Source of the DNA: Mycobacterium sherrisii | GTDB taxonomy: Bacteria > Actinomycetota > Actinomycetes > Mycobacteriales > Mycobacteriaceae | NCBI RefSeq assembly: GCF_002102355.1 | Contig: NZ_LQPT01000093.1 | Coordinates: forward strand, 62,001-126,000 | Direction: 5' to 3' | DNA: 64,000 bases | Part shown: positions 30,721 to 41,160 of the stretch, in pieces | How positions within the stretch are numbered: position 1 is the stretch's first letter | Layout: every line of letters begins with the position of its first letter | Made by a program: the position numbers and the translations under genes | The notes under the pieces: model-generated | What the model was told of the DNA's origin: nothing | What the model saw: only the letters and a program-made list of their open reading frames with translations | Databases searched by the model: none

Positions 30721-31488
30721 GTGGCCGACAAATCGAAACGTCCCCCCCGATTCGACCTGAAGGCCTCCGACGGTAAGTCCGGCCGACTCATACAGATCGG
30801 TGGCACCGCGTTCATCGTCATCTTCGCCGTGGCGCTCGTGTTCTACATCGTGACGTCGCATCACGACAAGAAGGGCGGCGTGCCGGGCGAGGGCGACACG
30901 GTCCGGGTGACGTCGAGCAAGCTAATCACCCAACCGGGCACGAACAACCCCAAGGCCGTGATCACCTTCTACGAGGACTTCCTGTGCCCGGCCTGCGGTA
31001 ACTTCGAGCGAACCTTCGGGCCGACGGTGTCCAGGTTGATCGACGCCGGCGCCATCGCGGCGGACTACGCGATGGTGGCCATCCTGGACAGCAACAAGAA
31101 CCAGAACTATTCCTCGCGGGCGGGGGCGGCCGCGCTGTGTGTCGCCGACGAGAACATGGACGCGTTCCGGCGCTTCCACACCGCGCTGTTCTCCACGGGG
31201 ATCCAGCCCGACGAACGCGGCCCGAACTTCCCGGACAACGCGAAGCTGATCGAATACGCCCGTCAGGCCGGCGTCGTCGGCAAGGTGCCGGACTGCATCA
31301 ACAGCGGAAAGTACCTCGCCAAGGTCGGTGGGGAGGCCTCGGCCGCGGGCATCACCGCCACGCCGACGGTCAAGATCAACGGCGAGAACTACGACCCGTC
31401 CACGCCGGACGCGCTGGTTGCCAAGATCAAGACCATCGTGGGCGACATACCGGGCATCGACACGGCCGTCGCCCCCGCGGCCGCCTAG
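30721..31488 (+). CDS. Membrane-anchored DsbA-like thiol oxidoreductase (Rv2969c-like)
   Basis: A 255-residue disulfide-forming protein. The N-terminal cytoplasmic stretch is followed by one helix at about 26-46 (GGTAFIVIFAVALVFYIVTS). The exported thioredoxin-fold domain has a CPAC active site (YEDFLCPACGNFERTF), a helical insertion with a second Cys pair (ALCVADE and PDCINSG), and the cis-proline loop TATPTVKINGE. The M. tuberculosis homologue is the extracytoplasmic oxidase partnered with VKOR. The gene directly following encodes that VKOR, 8 bp away. The start is GTG at 30721. Confidence 0.94.
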   Translation: MADKSKRPPRFDLKASDGKSGRLIQIGGTAFIVIFAVALVFYIVTSHHDKKGGVPGEGDTVRVTSSKLITQPGTNNPKAVITFYEDFLCPACGNFERTFGPTVSRLIDAGAIAADYAMVAILDSNKNQNYSSRAGAAALCVADENMDAFRRFHTALFSTGIQPDERGPNFPDNAKLIEYARQAGVVGKVPDCINSGKYLAKVGGEASAAGITATPTVKINGENYDPSTPDALVAKIKTIVGDIPGIDTAVAPAAA

Positions 31489-31496
31489 GCGTTGCG

Positions 31497-32126
31497 GTGT
31501 CGGACCAACCCGCCGAGCCCTGCGCAGATCCGGCACCGGCTACTACTCGTGCGGTACCGACGCCGGCTGCCTGGTGGGTGCTGATCGCCGGTGCGATCGG
31601 CCTGGCCGCGTCGGCGACGCTGACGGTGGAGAAGATTGACATTTTGCTCAACCCGTTGTACGTGCCGTCCTGCAACCTCAACCCGATCATCTCGTGCGGC
31701 TCGGTGATGGTGACGCCGCAGGCGTCGCTGCTGGGCTTTCCCAATCCGTTGCTCGGCATGGTGGCTTTCACCGTGGTATTGGTCACCGGGGTCTTGGCCG
31801 TGGCGAAAGTGCAAATACCGCAATGGTTTTGGCTGGCGCTGACCGCCGGGACACTGCTGGGGGCGGTGTTCGTGCACTGGCTGATCTTTGAAAGCCTGTA
31901 CCGGATCGGTGCGCTGTGCCCGTACTGCATGGTGGTCTGGGCGATGACGATTACCCTGCTGGTGGTGCTCGCGTCCATCGCGTTCCGCCCGGCGCTGCAA
32001 AGCCGGGACAGCGCCGCGGCGCGGCTGCTCGACCAATGGCGGTGGTCGCTGGTCACGCTATGGTTTACCGGAGTGTTTCTGCTGATCATGGTGCGATTCT
32101 GGGACTATTGGTCGACGCTGCTGTGA
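31497..32126 (+). CDS. VKOR-family membrane disulfide oxidase (Rv2968c-like)
   Basis: A 209-residue integral membrane protein (Rv2968c 210) that re-oxidises DsbA, passing electrons to quinone. It has five predicted helices. The essential cysteines are present: the loop pair in SCNLNPIISCGS and the active-site CPYC in GALCPYCMVVWA. The start GTG at 31497 lies 8 bp after the dsbA-like stop and gives VSDQPAEPCADP; earlier codons read through the preceding gene. Pyruvate carboxylase follows after 10 bp. Confidence 0.94.
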   Translation: MSDQPAEPCADPAPATTRAVPTPAAWWVLIAGAIGLAASATLTVEKIDILLNPLYVPSCNLNPIISCGSVMVTPQASLLGFPNPLLGMVAFTVVLVTGVLAVAKVQIPQWFWLALTAGTLLGAVFVHWLIFESLYRIGALCPYCMVVWAMTITLLVVLASIAFRPALQSRDSAAARLLDQWRWSLVTLWFTGVFLLIMVRFWDYWSTLL

Positions 32127-32136
32127 GGAGTCAAAA

Positions 32137-35100
32137 GTGATCTCCAAGGTGCTGGTAGCCAATCGCGGTGAGATCGCGATTCGTGCCTTCCGCGCGGCCT
32201 ACGAACTCGGGGTGGGCACCGTCGCCGTGTATGCCTACGAGGACCGCAATTCCCAACACCGCCTCAAGGCCGACGAGTCCTATCAGATCGGCGAGGTCGG
32301 CCATCCGGTGCGGGCCTACCTGTCCATCGACGAGATCGTGGAAACCGCCCGCCGGGCGGGCGCCGACGCCGTCTACCCCGGTTATGGTTTCCTGTCGGAG
32401 AACCCGGACCTGGCCGCGGCGTGCGCGGCGGCCGGCATCACATTCGTGGGTCCGGGCGCGGAAATCCTTGAGCTGACTGGAAACAAGGCGCGAGCCATCC
32501 AGGCCGCCCGGGAAGCCGGGCTGCCGGTACTGCGCTCGTCGGCGCCGTCGGCGTCGGTCGACGAGTTGGTTGCCATGGCCGAGTCCGAGGCCGACGGCAT
32601 CCGGTTTCCGTTGTTCGTCAAGGCAGTTGCCGGCGGCGGGGGCCGGGGGATGCGCCGGGTCACCGAGTTGGCCGCGCTGCCCGAGGCCATCGAGGCGGCC
32701 AGCCGCGAGGCCGAGTCGGCCTTCGGCGACCCGACCGTCTATCTCGAGCAGGCGGTGCTCAAGCCACGACACATCGAGGTGCAGATCCTGGCGGACAATG
32801 CCGGCAACGTGATCCACCTGTACGAGCGGGACTGCAGCGTGCAGCGACGCCACCAGAAGGTCGTCGAATTGGCGCCTGCGCCAAACCTTTCCGCTGAGCT
32901 GCGGGACAAAATCTGCGCCGACGCGGTCGCGTTCGCCCGGCACATCGGTTACAGCTGCGCGGGCACGGTGGAGTTCCTGCTGGACGAGAGCGGCCAGTAC
33001 GTCTTCATCGAGATGAATCCCCGAATTCAGGTGGAGCACACCGTCACCGAAGAGATCACCGACGTCGACCTGGTGTCCAGCCAGCTGCGCATCGCATCCG
33101 GCGAGACCCTCGACGATCTCGGGCTGCGGCAGGAGAACATCGCCCCGCACGGCGCCGCGCTGCAGTGCCGCATCACCACCGAGGATCCGGCCAACGGGTT
33201 CCGACCCGACACCGGTCGGATCAGCACCTACCGCAGCCCCGGCGGCGCGGGCATCCGCCTGGACGGCAGCACCAACCTGGGGGCGGAGATCGGGGCCCAT
33301 TTCGACTCCATGCTGGTCAAATTGACCTGCCGGGGTCGCGACTTTCACGCCGCCGTCGCCCGGGCCCGGCGCGCGATCGCCGAGTTCCGGATTCGCGGCG
33401 TGTCGACGAATATCCCGTTCCTGCAAGCGGTTTTGGAGGACCCGGACTTTCAGGCCGGCCGGATCACCACGTCGTTCATCGACGACCGGCCGCACCTGCT
33501 GACGGCGCGGGCCTCGGCCGACCGCGGCACCAAGATTCTCAATTATCTGGCCGATGTCACCGTCAACCAGCCGCACGGCCCGCGGCAGTCGATGGTGTAT
33601 CCACATGACAAACTGCCCGAGATCGACCTGGAGACCGCCCCGCCGGTCGGCTCCAAGCAGCGCCTCGTCGAGTTGGGGCCCGAAGGCTTCGCGCGCTGGA
33701 TGCGTGAGTCGCCCGCGGTGGGCGTCACCGACACCACCTTCCGCGATGCGCACCAGTCGCTGCTGGCCACGCGGGTGCGCACCAGCGGCCTGCTGATGGT
33801 GGCGCCATACCTGGCGCGCACGATGCCGCAGCTGTTGTCCGTGGAATGCTGGGGTGGTGCGACTTACGATGTGGCACTGCGGTTTTTGAAGGAAGATCCC
33901 TGGGAACGACTGGCCGCACTGCGCGAGGAGATCCCGAACATCTGTCTGCAGATGTTGCTGCGGGGTCGCAACACGGTGGGGTACACGCCCTACCCCGAAT
34001 CGGTCACGTCGGCCTTCGTCGAGGAGGCGACGGCGACCGGGATCGACATCTTCCGCATCTTCGATGCCCTGAACAACCTGGATTCGATGCGCGCGGCGAT
34101 CGACGCCGTGCGCGAAACCGGCTCGGCCATAGCCGAAGTCGCGATGTGCTACACGGGCGACCTGAGCGATCCGGGCGAACGGCTCTACACGCTGGACTAC
34201 TACCTCGATCTGGCCGAGCGGATCGTCGAAGCCGGTGCGCACGTGCTGGGCATCAAGGACATGGCCGGACTGCTGCGCCCGCAGGCCGCGCACCGGCTGG
34301 TCAGCGCGCTGCGCAGTCGCTTCGATCTGCCCATCCACGTCCACACGCACGACACCCCGGGCGGTCAGTTGGCCAGCTACCTGGCCGCCTGGCAGGCCGG
34401 GGCGGATGCGGTCGACGGCGCCGCGGCGCCGATGGCTGGCACCACCAGCCAGCCGTCCCTGAGCTCGATCGTCGCCGCCGCGACGAATACCCCGCACGAC
34501 ACCGGCCTGTCGTTGGCGGCGGTGTGCGCGTTGGAGCCCTACTGGGAGGCGCTGCGAAAGGTGTACGCCCCCTTTGAATCCGGCTTGCCCGGACCCACGG
34601 GGCGGGTGTACCGCCACGAGATCCCGGGCGGGCAGCTGTCCAACCTGCGGCAGCAGGCGATCGCGCTGGGGCTCGGCGACCGCTTCGAGGAGGTCGAAGA
34701 GGCCTACGCCGGGGCCGACCGGGTGCTGGGCCGGCTGATCAAGGTGACCCCGTCGTCGAAGGTGGTCGGCGATCTGGCCCTGGCTCTGGTCGGTGCGAGC
34801 GCCAGTGCGGACGAATTCGCTTCCGACCCGGGCCGATTCGACATCCCGGAATCGGTGCTGGGATTCTTGCGGGGCGAGCTGGGCGATCCGCTCGGGGGCT
34901 GGCCGGAGCCGTTGCGCAGTGCCGCGCTGGCCGGCCGTGGACCGGCCAAACCGGTCGAGCAGCTCAGCGCCGAGGACGAGGCCGGGTTGGCGCTGACCGG
35001 ACCGAAACGCCAGGCCACCCTGAACCGTCTGCTATTCCCCGGCCCGACAAAGGAATTCGAGGAGCACCGGGAGACATTCGGCGACACCTCGCACCTGTCG

Positions 35101-35532
35101 GCCAACCAATTCTTCTACGGGCTGCGGCAGGGCGACGAACACCGGGTCAAGCTGGAGCGCGGGGTCGACCTGTTGATCGGACTCGAAGCGATCTCCGAAC
35201 CCGACGAGCGCGGCATGCGCACGGTGATGTGCATCATCAACGGCCAACTGCGCCCGGTGCTGGTGCGCGACCGCAGCATTGCCAGCACCGTCCCCACCGC
35301 GGAGAAGGCCGACCGCGGCAACCCCGACCATGTCGCCGCGCCGTTCGCCGGCGTGGTCAGCGTCTCGGTGGCCGAGGGCGATCGGGTCAGCGCCGGCCAG
35401 ACCATCGCCACGATCGAGGCGATGAAGATGGAAGCTCCGATCACCGCGCCGAAGGACGCCACAGTGGCGCGGGTCGCCGTCTCGAGCACCGAGCAGGTCG
35501 AGGGCGGAGACCTGCTGGTGGTGCTGGGCTGA
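32137..35532 (+). CDS. pca: Pyruvate carboxylase
   Basis: Biotin-dependent carboxylation of pyruvate to oxaloacetate, the anaplerotic entry to the TCA cycle. It is 1131 residues long (M. tuberculosis Pca 1127). Biotin carboxylase domain: [33 protein letters not shown] and [15 protein letters not shown]. Carboxyltransferase domain: [21 protein letters not shown] and [18 protein letters not shown]. Biotinyl domain: EAMKMEA with the acceptor Lys at about 1097. The start GTG at 32137 has GAGGAG upstream. The orientation and link to the VKOR gene and rsmD match Rv2966c-Rv2968c. Confidence 0.97.
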   Translation: MISKVLVANRGEIAIRAFRAAYELGVGTVAVYAYEDRNSQHRLKADESYQIGEVGHPVRAYLSIDEIVETARRAGADAVYPGYGFLSENPDLAAACAAAGITFVGPGAEILELTGNKARAIQAAREAGLPVLRSSAPSASVDELVAMAESEADGIRFPLFVKAVAGGGGRGMRRVTELAALPEAIEAASREAESAFGDPTVYLEQAVLKPRHIEVQILADNAGNVIHLYERDCSVQRRHQKVVELAPAPNLSAELRDKICADAVAFARHIGYSCAGTVEFLLDESGQYVFIEMNPRIQVEHTVTEEITDVDLVSSQLRIASGETLDDLGLRQENIAPHGAALQCRITTEDPANGFRPDTGRISTYRSPGGAGIRLDGSTNLGAEIGAHFDSMLVKLTCRGRDFHAAVARARRAIAEFRIRGVSTNIPFLQAVLEDPDFQAGRITTSFIDDRPHLLTARASADRGTKILNYLADVTVNQPHGPRQSMVYPHDKLPEIDLETAPPVGSKQRLVELGPEGFARWMRESPAVGVTDTTFRDAHQSLLATRVRTSGLLMVAPYLARTMPQLLSVECWGGATYDVALRFLKEDPWERLAALREEIPNICLQMLLRGRNTVGYTPYPESVTSAFVEEATATGIDIFRIFDALNNLDSMRAAIDAVRETGSAIAEVAMCYTGDLSDPGERLYTLDYYLDLAERIVEAGAHVLGIKDMAGLLRPQAAHRLVSALRSRFDLPIHVHTHDTPGGQLASYLAAWQAGADAVDGAAAPMAGTTSQPSLSSIVAAATNTPHDTGLSLAAVCALEPYWEALRKVYAPFESGLPGPTGRVYRHEIPGGQLSNLRQQAIALGLGDRFEEVEEAYAGADRVLGRLIKVTPSSKVVGDLALALVGASASADEFASDPGRFDIPESVLGFLRGELGDPLGGWPEPLRSAALAGRGPAKPVEQLSAEDEAGLALTGPKRQATLNRLLFPGPTKEFEEHRETFGDTSHLSANQFFYGLRQGDEHRVKLERGVDLLIGLEAISEPDERGMRTVMCIINGQLRPVLVRDRSIASTVPTAEKADRGNPDHVAAPFAGVVSVSVAEGDRVSAGQTIATIEAMKMEAPITAPKDATVARVAVSSTEQVEGGDLLVVLG

Positions 35533-35545
35533 CACGCCGGCGGAC

Positions 35546-36118
35546 GTGACCAGGATCATCGGCGGGTCGGCCGGTGGGCGGCGCATCGCGGTGCCGCCGC
35601 GGGGGACCCGGCCCACCACCGACCGGGTCCGCGAGTCGCTGTTCAACATCGTCACCGCGCGGCGGGATCTGACCGGCGTGGCGGTGCTCGACCTCTACGC
35701 CGGCTCGGGCGCGCTGGGTCTGGAGGCGCTGTCCCGCGGCGCGGTGTCGGCGCTGTTCGTCGAGGCGGACCCGCGCACCGCGGCCGTCATCGCCGCAAAC
35801 ATCGAGGCGCTGGGTCTGCCCGGTGCGACGCTGCGCCGCGGCACGGTGGCGGCCGTGCTCGCCGGCGGTGCCGCGGCCCCGGTCGATCTGGTGCTCGCCG
35901 ATCCGCCCTATGACCTCGACACCGCCGAGGTCCAGTCCGTCGTGGCCGCGCTGGGCGAGCGCGGGTGGGTGCGCTCCGGGTCGCTCGCCGTCGTCGAGCG
36001 TGCCGCCGCCGCGACGGAGCTGACCTGGCCGGACGGCTGGACACCGTGGCCGCAGCGAGTGTATGGCGACACCCGGCTGGAGCTCGCCGAGTTTGACCGA
36101 GACGCCCTGCTACCTTGA
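35546..36118 (+). CDS. rsmD: 16S rRNA (guanine966-N2)-methyltransferase RsmD
   Basis: Methylates G966 of 16S rRNA using SAM. It is 190 residues long (Rv2966c 188). RsmD signatures: [35 protein letters not shown] motif [20 protein letters not shown] and the catalytic motif DPPY at 119-122. The GTG start at 35546 follows pca by 13 bp and coaD follows by 6 bp, the rsmD-coaD pair being very widely conserved. Confidence 0.96.
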   Translation: MTRIIGGSAGGRRIAVPPRGTRPTTDRVRESLFNIVTARRDLTGVAVLDLYAGSGALGLEALSRGAVSALFVEADPRTAAVIAANIEALGLPGATLRRGTVAAVLAGGAAAPVDLVLADPPYDLDTAEVQSVVAALGERGWVRSGSLAVVERAAAATELTWPDGWTPWPQRVYGDTRLELAEFDRDALLP

Positions 36119-36124
36119 TCGCTT

Positions 36125-36607
36125 ATGAGCGGCGCCGTATGTCCTGGCTCGTTTGACCCGGTGACGTTGGGTCACATCGACGTCTTCGAACGCGCTGCGG
36201 CGCAATTCGACGAGGTGATCGTCGCGATCCTGACCAACCCCGCGAAAAAGGGCATGTTCGACATCGACGAGCGGATCGCGATGATCGAGGAGTCCACCAC
36301 GCACCTGCCCAACCTGCGCGTCGAGGTCGGACAAGGCCTGGTGGTGGACTTCGTCACGTCCCACGGGATGACCGCGATCGTCAAGGGTCTGCGCACCGGC
36401 ACCGATTTCGAATACGAGCTGCAGATGGCGCAGATGAACAAGCACGTCGCGAATGTGGACACATTTTTCGTGGCGACCTCGCCGCGGTACTCCTTCGTGT
36501 CGTCGTCGTTGGCCAAGGAGGTCGCGATGCTGGGCGGCGACGTCACCGCGCTGTTGCCCGACCCGGTGAACCGCCGGCTGCGGGAGCGACGTTCGGATGC
36601 GTACTGA
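36125..36607 (+). CDS. coaD: Phosphopantetheine adenylyltransferase
   Basis: Adenylates 4'-phosphopantetheine to dephospho-CoA, the penultimate CoA step. It is 160 residues long (161 in M. tuberculosis). The nucleotidyltransferase motif [18 protein letters not shown] includes the (T/H)xGH element. ATP contacts lie in [19 protein letters not shown], and the SSSLAKEVA loop is near the C-terminus. Its start ATG at 36125 is closely spaced to rsmD. In M. tuberculosis purU (Rv2964) comes next; it is absent here. Confidence 0.97.
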   Translation: MSGAVCPGSFDPVTLGHIDVFERAAAQFDEVIVAILTNPAKKGMFDIDERIAMIEESTTHLPNLRVEVGQGLVVDFVTSHGMTAIVKGLRTGTDFEYELQMAQMNKHVANVDTFFVATSPRYSFVSSSLAKEVAMLGGDVTALLPDPVNRRLRERRSDAY

Positions 36608-36649
36608 CACGGTCGTGCGCCGATGGCGGTGCCGCCAGGAGCCTGACCC

Positions 36650-37906
36650 GTGAGTGCGGACGAACGCGAGTTCGACATCGTCGTCTACGGCGGGACGGGC
36701 TACTCCGGCCGGCTGACGGCCGAATACCTGGCCCGGGTGGCGGGCGGCGCGCGGGTCGCGCTGGCCGGGCGCTCCCGGCAGCGGCTGCTGGCGGTGCGCG
36801 AATCCCTCGGCGCCACGGCGGGACACTGGCCGCTGATCGTGGCCGACGCCGCGGACCCCGCCGCCGTGCAGGCGATGGCGGCCCGCACCCGCGTGGTGCT
36901 GACCACGGTGGGGCCCTACACGACGCACGGTTTACCGGTCGTGGCGGCGTGTGCCAAGACCGGGACCGACTACGCCGACCTGACCGGCGAGGTGATGTTC
37001 GTGCGCACCAGCATCGACCGCTACCACAAACAGGCCGCCGACACCGGAGCCCGGATCGTCGTCTCGTGTGGATTCGCTTCGCTGCCTTCGGATCTGAACG
37101 TATACCAGCTGTACCGCCGGGCACTCGACGACGGGGCGGGCGAATTGTGCGACACCACCCTGGTGTTCCGGTCCTTCTTCCAGGGCGGGGGATCGGGCGG
37201 CACCGTCGCCTCGGAATTCGAGTCGATGCGCACCGCCTCCAGCGACCCCGAGGCGCGACGGCTGATGGCCGACCCGTACACGTTGACCCCCGACCGCGGG
37301 GCCGAACCGGAGCTGGGGCGCCAGCCCGACTTCGGGTGCCGGCCGGGCGGCCGGATCGCACCCGAACTCGCCGGCTTCTGGGTGGGTGGCCTGCTGTGGG
37401 CGCCGCACAACACCCGAATCGTCCGGCGCAGCAACGCATTACAGAATTGGGCCTACGGCCGGCGGTTTCGCTATGCGGAGACCATGAGTCTGGGCAGGTC
37501 GTTCGCCGCGCCGGTGGCCGCCGCTGCGCTGACCGGAACCGTGGCGGCTGCATTCGGCTTGGGCGCCAGGCACTTTCGCCGGATACCGCGGCGATGGGTG
37601 CAGCGGGTGGTGAAGCCCGGCAGCGGTCCGGGCGAATCGCTGCGTCAGCGCGGCCATTACACGGCGCAGACCTACACCACCACCACGACCGGGGCCCGCT
37701 ACCTGGCGACCTTCGGCCAGCAGTTGGATGCCTACAGCGGCACCGGAGTGCTGCTCGCCGAGTGCGGTCTGGCGCTGGCCCTCGACCGTGATCGCCTCAC
37801 CGACGTGCGCGGCGTGCTCACCCCGGCCGCCGCGATGGGGGAGGCGTTGCTGACGCGGCTGCCGGACGCCGGGGTGGCGATGAACACGGTGCGGCTGACC
37901 CCCTAG
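36650..37906 (+). CDS. Trans-acting enoyl reductase (Rv2953-like) for DIM synthesis
   Basis: A 418-residue protein of the saccharopine-dehydrogenase-like family, the same length as Rv2953. Rv2953 is the stand-alone enoyl reductase that reduces the PpsD-bound intermediate during phthiocerol synthesis. The Rossmann start FDIVVYGGTGYSGRLTAEYLA is followed by stretches close to Rv2953: [63 protein letters not shown] and GVLTPAAAMGEALL. The paralogue type Rv2449c is the alternative, but co-location with mas, papA5, drr and ppsE supports the DIM role. The start is GTG at 36650. Confidence 0.85.
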   Translation: MSADEREFDIVVYGGTGYSGRLTAEYLARVAGGARVALAGRSRQRLLAVRESLGATAGHWPLIVADAADPAAVQAMAARTRVVLTTVGPYTTHGLPVVAACAKTGTDYADLTGEVMFVRTSIDRYHKQAADTGARIVVSCGFASLPSDLNVYQLYRRALDDGAGELCDTTLVFRSFFQGGGSGGTVASEFESMRTASSDPEARRLMADPYTLTPDRGAEPELGRQPDFGCRPGGRIAPELAGFWVGGLLWAPHNTRIVRRSNALQNWAYGRRFRYAETMSLGRSFAAPVAAAALTGTVAAAFGLGARHFRRIPRRWVQRVVKPGSGPGESLRQRGHYTAQTYTTTTTGARYLATFGQQLDAYSGTGVLLAECGLALALDRDRLTDVRGVLTPAAAMGEALLTRLPDAGVAMNTVRLTP

Positions 37907-38260
37907 CGAATTGCCTTCTGCGACAACCGATCAGCAAGATCGACAGCGAACTGCCGAGTCTGCTCGAATTGATAGGGCGCGAAGTGGGCCGGCGGGAAGG
38001 GCACGCCGAAGTAGCGATCGCGGTACCGGCCGCAGGTAGCTGATCTTCGACAAGCCGGACGCGCGCTGCCCGCGGTGCGTAGCGGCGATCGGCCGTTTGG
38101 CATACCGCCGGCGCGGGGTGCCCGTTCGGGGGCGGCCGGGTGACCTACGTCATGTCGACATGTGCGGCGCAGGCGGTATGGTACGGCTTGCTTAATGAAA
38201 ACGATTATCAATAAGCTTGGGCCGCCGACAACAGGTCGGGCCGGCGCTGAAAGGGAGTTC
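37907..38260. other. 354-bp intergenic region with a possible gene remnant and the first Zur-like operator
   Basis: No complete gene is seen. On the minus strand, about 37903-38040 reads as protein-like sequence without a plausible start (YRDRYFGVPFPPAHFAPYQF, then ADRLSQKAIR) and may be the C-terminal stub of a decayed gene that I cannot identify. The 3' part is AT-richer and holds the operator at 38192-38214, followed by the PPE leader. The local drop in GC around the operator is marked. Confidence 0.4.
38192..38214. promoter_or_regulatory. Putative Zur operator upstream of the PPE genes
   Basis: A 23-bp AT-rich imperfect palindrome with core TGAAAACGATTATCA, flanked by TTAA on the left and ATAA on the right. 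It lies 46 bp before the first PPE start codon. The form matches mycobacterial Zur (FurB) boxes, and a near copy precedes the zinc-transporter genes at 41123. Confidence 0.75.
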
Positions 38261-39466
38261 ATGCTGGATTTCGCGGCGTTGCCGCCGGAGGTCAACTCGG
38301 CCAGGATGTATGCCGGTCCCGGGTCGGCACCCATGCTGGCCGCCGCGGGGGCCTGGCGGGCGCTGGCCGCCGAGATGCGGTCCGCGGCAACAGATTACGA
38401 TTTGGTGCTGCGAGACTTGACCGGCGCCACCTGGCATGGGCCGTCGTCGGTGTCGATGTCGGCCGCCGCGGCGCCGTTTGTGGCCTGGCTGCAAGCCACG
38501 GCGGGCCAGGCCGAACAGACCGGGGTGCAGGCTACCGCGGCCGCGGCGGCTTTCGAGGCCGCGTACGCGATGACGGTCAGCCCGGCGGCCGTTGCGGCCA
38601 ATCGCACACTGCTGGCAAACCTGGTGGCCACCAATATTTTCGGGCAGAACACCCCGGCCATCGCGGCCACCGACGCCGAGTACGCCGAAATGTGGGCGCA
38701 AGATGTCGCAGCGATGACCGGCTACGCCAGCGCATCGAGATCCGCGTCGCAGATGACGCCGTTCACCTCGCCGAGCACGAACACCACCGCCGAGGGGGTG
38801 GCCGGACAGAACCAGGCCGTCGGTCAGGCGGCGAACACGGCCGCTGGCACTGCACAGTCATCGTTATCGGCCAACCCCACTTCGGCAGCGGGGGCAACGT
38901 CGGATGCCGGCGCGGCCACGCCGGGGTCGGCGGGTGATTTCCTGACGGGCCTGTTGGATGGGTCGAACGATACCGCGCTGGGCAGCTTCCTGAATAGCAA
39001 TTTCTTCAGCAACTCACTGCTGAACGGCTCGCTTGCCGGCGGACCGTTCAACCCGCAGACGATTGTTTCCACCGCGCAGGGCTTCAGTTTCCTTCAGACG
39101 GTTGCCACCACGCTCGGCGGCCTGGACGACTTCGCGGACGGGGCCGAAAGTGCCACCGTGAGTTTGTCGTCCAGCACGACGGAAGCAGCGGGTCTGACCG
39201 GTGCCGCGGCGGAGGTGGGTCGCGCGGACCTGGTGGGATCGATGTCGGTGCCACCGAGTTGGGCATCGGCAACCAACATCACGCCCAGTCAGACTGCAGT
39301 GCCCGTTGGTGGGCTCAGCGATATCGGTTCGGCCGCGGCGCCGGCCGCGGGAGGTCCCGGTGGCGTCGCGGGTCCGCTCGGCGGCAACGGCCGCAGGCTC
39401 CGCCGAGCCATTCCACGGTACGGATTTCGGCCGATCGTTATGCCACATCCGCCGGCCGCCGGTTGA
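38261..39466 (+). CDS. PPE-family protein, SVP subgroup (first of pair)
   Basis: A 401-residue PPE protein. The N-terminal PPE domain (about 1-175) opens [21 protein letters not shown] with the PPE residues at 8-10 and contains the WxG-type ATWHGPSS turn. The C-terminal region is Gly/Ala/Ser/Asn-rich and carries the SVP motif GSMSVPPSW at 326-334 and the terminal [16 protein letters not shown] proteins go out through ESX systems, and several act as outer-membrane solute channels (PPE51 and relatives). The start ATG at 38261 follows AAGGGAG. It is the first gene after a Zur-like operator; no PE partner gene is adjacent. A zinc-uptake role is inference. Confidence 0.92.
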   Translation: MLDFAALPPEVNSARMYAGPGSAPMLAAAGAWRALAAEMRSAATDYDLVLRDLTGATWHGPSSVSMSAAAAPFVAWLQATAGQAEQTGVQATAAAAAFEAAYAMTVSPAAVAANRTLLANLVATNIFGQNTPAIAATDAEYAEMWAQDVAAMTGYASASRSASQMTPFTSPSTNTTAEGVAGQNQAVGQAANTAAGTAQSSLSANPTSAAGATSDAGAATPGSAGDFLTGLLDGSNDTALGSFLNSNFFSNSLLNGSLAGGPFNPQTIVSTAQGFSFLQTVATTLGGLDDFADGAESATVSLSSSTTEAAGLTGAAAEVGRADLVGSMSVPPSWASATNITPSQTAVPVGGLSDIGSAAAPAAGGPGGVAGPLGGNGRRLRRAIPRYGFRPIVMPHPPAAG

Positions 39467-39485
39467 GAAACCAGGAGAAGATGTC

Positions 39486-40697
39486 ATGCTGAATTTTGGG
39501 GCGATACCGCCGGAAATCATCTCGGCCAAAATGTACGCAGGTCCCGGATCGGGATCACTACTGGCGGCCGCGGCGGCGTGGAATGCGTTATCCGCTGAAT
39601 TACATTCGGCCGTCGGCAATTACGAATCAGTCATCACGTCGCTGGTCGCCGAAAACTGGCTGGGGCCGTCCGCGGAGAAGATGGCGGCGGCGGTCCAACC
39701 GTACCTGGCATGGCTGGCGGCAGCCGCCGTGCAGACCGAGCATGTCGGCGCTTCGGCCGCCGCCGCCGCGACAGCGTACGAGGCGGCGTTTGCCGCGACG
39801 GTCCCGCCCACGGTCATCTCGGCCAATCGGACCTTGCTGGCGAACCTGTTGGCGAGCAACCTGTTTGGCCAGAATGCCGGGGCGATCGCGGCCGCCAACG
39901 CCCAGTATGCCGAGATGTGGGCGCAAAACAGCGCCACGATGACCAGCTACGCGATCGCCGCGCGCGCGGCCGGTGACATGACGCCGTTCAGCCAGCCTCG
40001 GGCCGATACCGCCCAGGACGCCGCAGCCGGGCAGGCGGCCGCGGTCAACCAGGCCGGCAGCGCCGCCGGTGCCGCGGCGGCCCCTGCACCGACCGGCATC
40101 TGGTCGTGGCTCGGTCTAGCTCCCGGTTCGGACACCTCCACCACCGGGCTGGCCGGCGTCATGAACCTGTTCAGCAATTCCAACGAGAATCTCCTGGGCG
40201 CCTTCCTCAACAACAACAGCGTAGGCGGATTGTCGAACGCCTTCACTACCAACGGAATTCTGAATCCGACGACGTTCATCGATCCGGCAGCCACGGCCGC
40301 CGCGAATGGTGCCATCACAAGCGCGACCACCTCGGGGCTCGAAGATCTGGCGGCCGGGCTCGGCAATGTCGGCTTGGCGTCGTCGGTCGCGAAGCTGCCC
40401 GGTGCCGCCGCCACCGCGGGGTTGGGACAGGCGAGTTTGGTGGGGACCTTGTCCGTACCGACGACCTGGGCCGACACCGGGGCGACGGTCAGCACCGTAG
40501 CGGCGACGACGAAGGTGGGTGCCGCGGCGTACCACGGCTTCGGCGCCGCGACCCCGATGGTGATGGAAGGCGCAGGGGCGGTGGGCATGCCGGGGGTGCC
40601 GCTGGCCGGTATCCCGGGTTCCCCCGAGGACGAGTTCGCCGACCCGATCTACGGATTCCGCCCCCGCGTCATCGGACGCCCGCCCGCCGCAGGATAA
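39486..40697 (+). CDS. PPE-family protein, SVP subgroup (second of pair)
   Basis: A 403-residue paralogue of the preceding gene, starting 19 bp after its stop. It opens MLNFGAIPPEIISAKMYAGPG with PPE at 8-10, and has the WLGPSAEKMAAAVQPYLAWL turn, SVP motif GTLSVPTTW at 320-328 and terminal FRPRVIGRPPAAG. The N-terminal domains of the two are strongly alike and the C-terminal halves differ more, pointing to an old tandem duplication. The ATG at 39486 has AGGAGA upstream. The DUF732 gene follows 6 bp later, so the three genes probably form one Zur-controlled transcript. ESX export is expected from the family. Confidence 0.92.
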   Translation: MLNFGAIPPEIISAKMYAGPGSGSLLAAAAAWNALSAELHSAVGNYESVITSLVAENWLGPSAEKMAAAVQPYLAWLAAAAVQTEHVGASAAAAATAYEAAFAATVPPTVISANRTLLANLLASNLFGQNAGAIAAANAQYAEMWAQNSATMTSYAIAARAAGDMTPFSQPRADTAQDAAAGQAAAVNQAGSAAGAAAAPAPTGIWSWLGLAPGSDTSTTGLAGVMNLFSNSNENLLGAFLNNNSVGGLSNAFTTNGILNPTTFIDPAATAAANGAITSATTSGLEDLAAGLGNVGLASSVAKLPGAAATAGLGQASLVGTLSVPTTWADTGATVSTVAATTKVGAAAYHGFGAATPMVMEGAGAVGMPGVPLAGIPGSPEDEFADPIYGFRPRVIGRPPAAG

Positions 40698-40703
40698 CCG
40701 CAT

Positions 40704-41051
40704 ATGAGATTCGCACCAGGGCTCGCCGCCGTCGTCGCCTCGATTGGCCTGGCCGCCGCGGCACACGCCGACCCGGGCGACGAGGCCGACCAGGCATTCC
40801 TCGCCGCGCTCGCCGACGCACACATCACCTATCACGACCGCGAGCATGTGATCAAAGCCGGCCAAAAGGTCTGCGACTTAGCCAATTCCGGCGCGTCTGA
40901 GCTCGACATCATCCGCGACATCCGAGATCTCAACCCCGCCTTCACCATGACCAGCGCTGCCAGGTTTGCGAAAGCGGCCGCCAGCGCCTACTGCCCCGAC
41001 CGGCTGGCCGCCGACGGCGACGCCGCCAATGTCGACGGCCAGCCGGGCTGA
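40704..41051 (+). CDS. Small secreted DUF732 protein
   Basis: A 115-residue protein with a Sec signal peptide (MRFAPGLAAVVASIGLAAAAHA, cleavage likely after AHA) and a DUF732 domain. The domain is a helical bundle with the conserved DQAFLAALADAHI start and two cysteines, KVCDLANSG and SAYCPDR, placed to form a disulfide. DUF732 proteins are common, unexplained mycobacterial exported proteins. It starts 6 bp after the second PPE gene. Its place in a putative zinc regulon suggests a periplasmic or cell-wall accessory role, inferred from context only. Confidence 0.88.
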   Translation: MRFAPGLAAVVASIGLAAAAHADPGDEADQAFLAALADAHITYHDREHVIKAGQKVCDLANSGASELDIIRDIRDLNPAFTMTSAARFAKAAASAYCPDRLAADGDAANVDGQPG

Positions 41052-41122
41052 CCATCGGCCTTGTCACCGGTGCCCGGACCGGTCGAGTGCAAAGCTCGCG
41101 GCGGCGTGCTACCGTCGCCATG

Positions 41123-41145
41123 TTAATGGAAATCATTTTCAATAA
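41123..41145. promoter_or_regulatory. Putative Zur operator upstream of the zinc ABC genes
   Basis: A 23-bp imperfect palindrome with core TGGAAATCATTTTCA and the same TTAA/ATAA flanks as the box at 38192. It ends 15 bp before the first possible start codon of the binding-protein gene and 3 bp before the AGGGGAG ribosome site, so a bound repressor would cover the transcription start. Confidence 0.8.
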
Positions 41146-41160
41146 AGTCAGGGGAGTGAT

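Noticed and set aside
32131-34617. 828-codon minus-strand open frame over pca
   Set aside because: Exact shadow of pyruvate carboxylase, whose domains are all intact; no start signal or domain in the antisense reading.
38162-38260. Longer start for the first PPE protein beginning at 38162
   Set aside because: It would place the Zur-like palindrome inside the coding region, and the PPE family start MxDFxxLPPE at 38261 has its own ribosome site.
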